DNA of 64,000 bases from Parvibaculaceae bacterium (GTDB lineage: Bacteria; Pseudomonadota; Alphaproteobacteria; Parvibaculales; Parvibaculaceae). Within the stretch, counting starts at the first letter, position 1; the number at the start of each line of letters is the position of its first letter. The notes under the pieces were generated by a model that saw only the letters and a list, made by a program, of their open reading frames with translations, was not told where the DNA came from and did no database searches. Shown piece by piece: positions 61,683 through 64,000 of this stretch. A program made the translations under genes and the position numbers. Where the stretch lies: the NCBI GenBank assembly GCA_028283765.1, contig JAPWJY010000008.1:372001-436000 (forward strand), read 5' to 3'.

Positions 61683-63767
61683 ATGGCGCCCATAAAGATT
61701 CTTTCGGCTGTCCGCGCCGGTGAAGACCATTTCGTTGCAGCGGTTGAACCTGGAATGCGGGGACGGTGGTGCCTCATCTTTCTGGGAGACGTGAAGCGCA
61801 CCGGGAAAATCGCGCCGAGCGTCCAGATCGGACAGGGCGGGGAATCGAAAGGTGCGGATATTTATTATCCTTCCCGGTTGTCCGGGTTACCTGCAATTGC
61901 CCGATACTGGAGCGTGATGTATCTGCCTGTGGGCACTCGCACGCTTTCTGTCGAATTCCCGGGTGCCGATCCGGATGTCGTTCATTATAAATTCAGCGTA
62001 TGTCCGATTTCCAGGGCCGCTGCCGCCGTCCTGATCGTGTCGAAGCATCCGCTGAGATTTATCCGCATGTTCTCCGGTGGCGGAATCGGCATTGGCCATC
62101 GGGTCCGGGCGCTTCTGGCGACTCTCCCGACCGATGCAGGCAAGCAGAGGTCCTATGCCACATGGCAGACGCTGTTCGATACATGGGGCGAGGCGAACCG
62201 GCAAGCTCTTATGGGGGCAGCGCAAAGGTCTGCGTGGCCGACATTCTCGGTCCTCGTCTTCAACCCTGCCGGTGAGGCATCGCCAGCCCTTGAGGCAACA
62301 TTGAAGGCGCTGGCGGTGCAATGGCTCAGCGTCCCGTACAGTCTGGTGACGGGGGCTGGGGGCGATGCGGATGATGCCGTCGACCGGGCGCTGGAAAATC
62401 ATCCGTCCGATTATATTCTCGTTTTGCAGGCCGGTGAGATTCTGCCGCCCCATGCAGTGGCCGTCCTCGCGGATTCAGCCGTCCGCTACGCCCGCCCTGA
62501 TGTTCTCTATGCAGATGAGGATGAAGTCACGCCGGCAGGCCGGCGCCATGCGCCCCATTTCAAGCCTGAAGTTAATCATGCACTGATGTTGTCCGGCACA
62601 CTCAGCCGTGGCGTATGGGCTATCCGTCAGGATGTCGTTCGAGGCCGTATAAAGAGGAGCGCTGACTGGGCCGAGACGTTCAGACTTGATATATGGCTCC
62701 GCTTGTATGAAGCGAAAAGGCAACCGCACACCCGCCGGGTGCCGTTTGTTCTCACACATCGAAGAACCGATACAGAACTGGCTTCTCCTGGATCTCTTGC
62801 TGCCATCGTAACCGGACATCTGAAGCGGTCGAATTTTCCGGCGGAAGTGGATGGTGAGGCATTTCCGCTTCGGGTGCATTTCAAGTCCGGTCCCGATGGC
62901 CCGAAAGTGAGCATCATTGTTCCCACGATGGGCCGCTCCCCGCATGTGCTCAGATGTCTGAAAGCGGTGCTGTCCCGGACCAGCTACAAAAATTTCGAAT
63001 TCGTGGTCATTATTGCACAAGGTGGCGATCTCGACCCGGTGCAGGAACGGACGCTGGAATCATTGAAGGCAGATGCGCGAACAAAAGTCATCTTGTTCGA
63101 TCTGCCCCAATTTAATTATTCCCGCGCGAATAATTACGCCATTGAGAAAAGCGATGGCGAACTGATCTGCCTGTTGAACGATGATGTTGAGCCAATCGAT
63201 GAGGATTGGCTTGAACGGATGATCGGCCATCTTGCCGATCCGTCCATCGGGGCTGTGGGCGCAAAACTGCTCTATGGCAATAACACCGTTCAGCACGGAG
63301 GTGTCATTGCCGGGCTGGGCGGCGTGGCGGATCATATGAACCGCTTTCTTTCCGGTGATGATCCGGGATATAGCGCGCGGGCCGTTCTCAATCAGGAAGT
63401 ATCGGCTGTGACCGGCGCCTGCCTGCTTGTTCCGCGCACTGTCTTTCATCAGGTGGGCGGTCTCAATGAGGATTTTCCCGTCGCCTACAATGATACGGAT
63501 TTCTGTCTGAAGATCAGGGAGGCGGGGTACGGGATTATCTTTTCTGCCGAGACGCGGCTCTTCCATTACGAGTCGTTGTCTTTTCTGAAGCATTATGCCG
63601 ACGACAGGATCGACCAGCATCCGGTAGAGGTTTCACGGATGCTGGCGCGCTGGGGAGCCATTTGTGCGGCCGATCCGTTTCATAATCCCAATCTGTCCCT
63701 GGGCCGGGGCAATGAATGGAAGCCTGCTTTTCCTCCCCGGATCAAGCGCCCGGGAAATGATGGATGA
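61683..63767 (+). CDS. Large GT2-family glycosyltransferase with N-terminal extension
   Basis: A 694-residue protein. Residues 1-170 have no recognised fold. A degraded GT-A-like segment (170-390: FSVLVFNPAGEASPALEATL, ILVLQAGEILPPHAV, YADEDEV) resembles a first glycosyltransferase domain, and residues 405-650 form a clear GT2 domain: VSIIVPTMGRSPHVLRCL, a DDVEP acidic motif near 502 (DxD-like), VTGACLLVPR and YNDTDFCLKIREAGY. Rhamnosyl or other sugar transfer in O-antigen assembly is likely. It starts at ATG 61683, 33 bases after wzt. Base composition is less GC-rich than the wzm-wzt pair. Confidence 0.87.
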   Translation: MAPIKILSAVRAGEDHFVAAVEPGMRGRWCLIFLGDVKRTGKIAPSVQIGQGGESKGADIYYPSRLSGLPAIARYWSVMYLPVGTRTLSVEFPGADPDVVHYKFSVCPISRAAAAVLIVSKHPLRFIRMFSGGGIGIGHRVRALLATLPTDAGKQRSYATWQTLFDTWGEANRQALMGAAQRSAWPTFSVLVFNPAGEASPALEATLKALAVQWLSVPYSLVTGAGGDADDAVDRALENHPSDYILVLQAGEILPPHAVAVLADSAVRYARPDVLYADEDEVTPAGRRHAPHFKPEVNHALMLSGTLSRGVWAIRQDVVRGRIKRSADWAETFRLDIWLRLYEAKRQPHTRRVPFVLTHRRTDTELASPGSLAAIVTGHLKRSNFPAEVDGEAFPLRVHFKSGPDGPKVSIIVPTMGRSPHVLRCLKAVLSRTSYKNFEFVVIIAQGGDLDPVQERTLESLKADARTKVILFDLPQFNYSRANNYAIEKSDGELICLLNDDVEPIDEDWLERMIGHLADPSIGAVGAKLLYGNNTVQHGGVIAGLGGVADHMNRFLSGDDPGYSARAVLNQEVSAVTGACLLVPRTVFHQVGGLNEDFPVAYNDTDFCLKIREAGYGIIFSAETRLFHYESLSFLKHYADDRIDQHPVEVSRMLARWGAICAADPFHNPNLSLGRGNEWKPAFPPRIKRPGNDG

Positions 63768-63803
63768 GATACCGAGGCGGCCGATGGGCCCACTACCGTC
63801 GTG

Positions 63804-64000
63804 TCATGGCCTGTCGAATATCTGCGATACGACCTTCGAAAGACTTATACGCCATGGCGGCAGCCGCAGGCCGAAAACAGTCTCAAGTTTTGTGCAATCA
63901 AGGCGGGAGTCAGGCGGCCGGTGGGCGGGCGTCGGCCATTCATCCGTTGTGATGGCCATTACCTCTGGCACAGGATTTCCATATTGTGCGGCTTCCTCGA
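63804..64000 (-). CDS. rfbD: dTDP-4-dehydrorhamnose reductase, C-terminal end (partial)
   Basis: The last 64 residues of RmlD/RfbD, reaching the right edge, with no start inside the window. The minus-strand frame reads EWPTPAHRPPDSRLDCTKLE, which matches the C-terminal signature of the family (YPTPAxRPxNSxLDxxKL), then FGLRLPPWR and a final helix to a TGA at 63806-63804. It makes dTDP-L-rhamnose, so the locus probably builds a rhamnose-bearing polymer. It is convergent with the glycosyltransferase. Confidence 0.85.
   Translation of the reverse strand, partial: EEAAQYGNPVPEVMAITTDEWPTPAHRPPDSRLDCTKLETVFGLRLPPWRISLSKVVSQIFDRP

Noticed and set aside
63764-63952. 62-codon plus-strand frame after the glycosyltransferase
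   Set aside because: Overlaps the end of rfbD on the other strand, which has a recognisable family signature; no ribosome site of its own is convincing.
1-64000. CRISPR array, insertion sequence or prophage
   Set aside because: No regularly spaced repeats, no cas genes, no transposase, integrase or phage structural genes were recognised on either strand.

Overview
The window is a GC-rich chromosomal segment, densely coded on both strands, from an alphaproteobacterium. Supporting this are the aerobic-type cobaltochelatase genes cobS-cobT beside bolA and a DnaJ-like gene, a run of SUV3-like helicase, S4-domain protein, TerB, FdxA and CarD genes, a MeaB/methylmalonyl-CoA mutase pair, class I PHA synthase next to a MaoC-phosphotransacetylase fusion, and betaine-lipid genes btaA-btaB. 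I cannot place it to genus from sequence alone. No CRISPR array, insertion sequence, prophage or rRNA was seen. One tRNA-Arg(CCT) is present.

Layout. 1-5 kb: two short-chain dehydrogenases with a divergent LysR regulator, then a second LysR regulator divergent from methylmalonate-semialdehyde dehydrogenase (mmsA). 4.7-8.1 kb: ArsR regulator, a luciferase-like flavin oxidoreductase and the phosphorus-free membrane-lipid operon btaA-btaB. 8.1-12.6 kb: arfB-bolA, a DnaJ-domain protein and cobS-cobT. 12.7-16.6 kb: an acetyltransferase, an MFS carrier and a compact nickel superoxide dismutase operon (hupE, an unknown helical gene, sodN, sodX). 16.7-20.8 kb: a phytase-like esterase, rpmB, meaB and a DUF3108 protein. 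20.9-23.1 kb: methylmalonyl-CoA mutase carrying an apparent one-base frameshift. 23.3-27.4 kb: a Sel1-type lipoprotein, a fluoroacetate-dehalogenase-type hydrolase with all catalytic residues, an acyl-CoA dehydrogenase and a methyltransferase-like protein. 27.5-35.6 kb: SUV3-like helicase, S4 protein, TerB, FdxA, a CarD regulator with a roughly 300-residue histone-H1-like tail, a degenerate staphylococcal-nuclease-like protein and an atypical LuxR-type response regulator. 36-41 kb: tRNA, DUF1345 membrane protein, a near-consensus Fur box upstream of an OprB-type porin, an HTH/MmyB-type regulator and a zinc-less alcohol dehydrogenase/quinone reductase-like protein. 41-46 kb: PHA module (phaC, MaoC-PTA fusion, ackA; phasin divergent). 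46-55.4 kb: two back-to-back efflux systems (HlyD-RbbA-YhhJ type ABC exporter and an RND adaptor/pump). 55.5-59.7 kb: cupin, glycosyltransferase 9, GST, SPFH/NfeD pair, HdeD-like protein. 59.9-64 kb: polysaccharide locus (ABC-2 exporter, large GT2 glycosyltransferase, and the end of rmlD running off the right edge).

How the genes fit together. Several modules converge on propionyl/methylmalonyl and acyl-CoA metabolism (mmsA, mutase, MeaB, acyl-CoA dehydrogenase, PHA synthesis with (R)-hydratase), with B12 supply partly represented by cobST. Others suggest adaptation to nutrient and metal limitation: betaine lipids (phosphate), Ni-SOD with its own nickel permease (iron sparing) and Fur-like sites. 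The observations I consider most worth following are the Ni-SOD operon with its uncharacterised middle gene, the CarD protein whose basic tail is at the opposite end from Myxococcus CarD, a possible Cys-x-Cys leader peptide in the carD leader, and the mutase frameshift.
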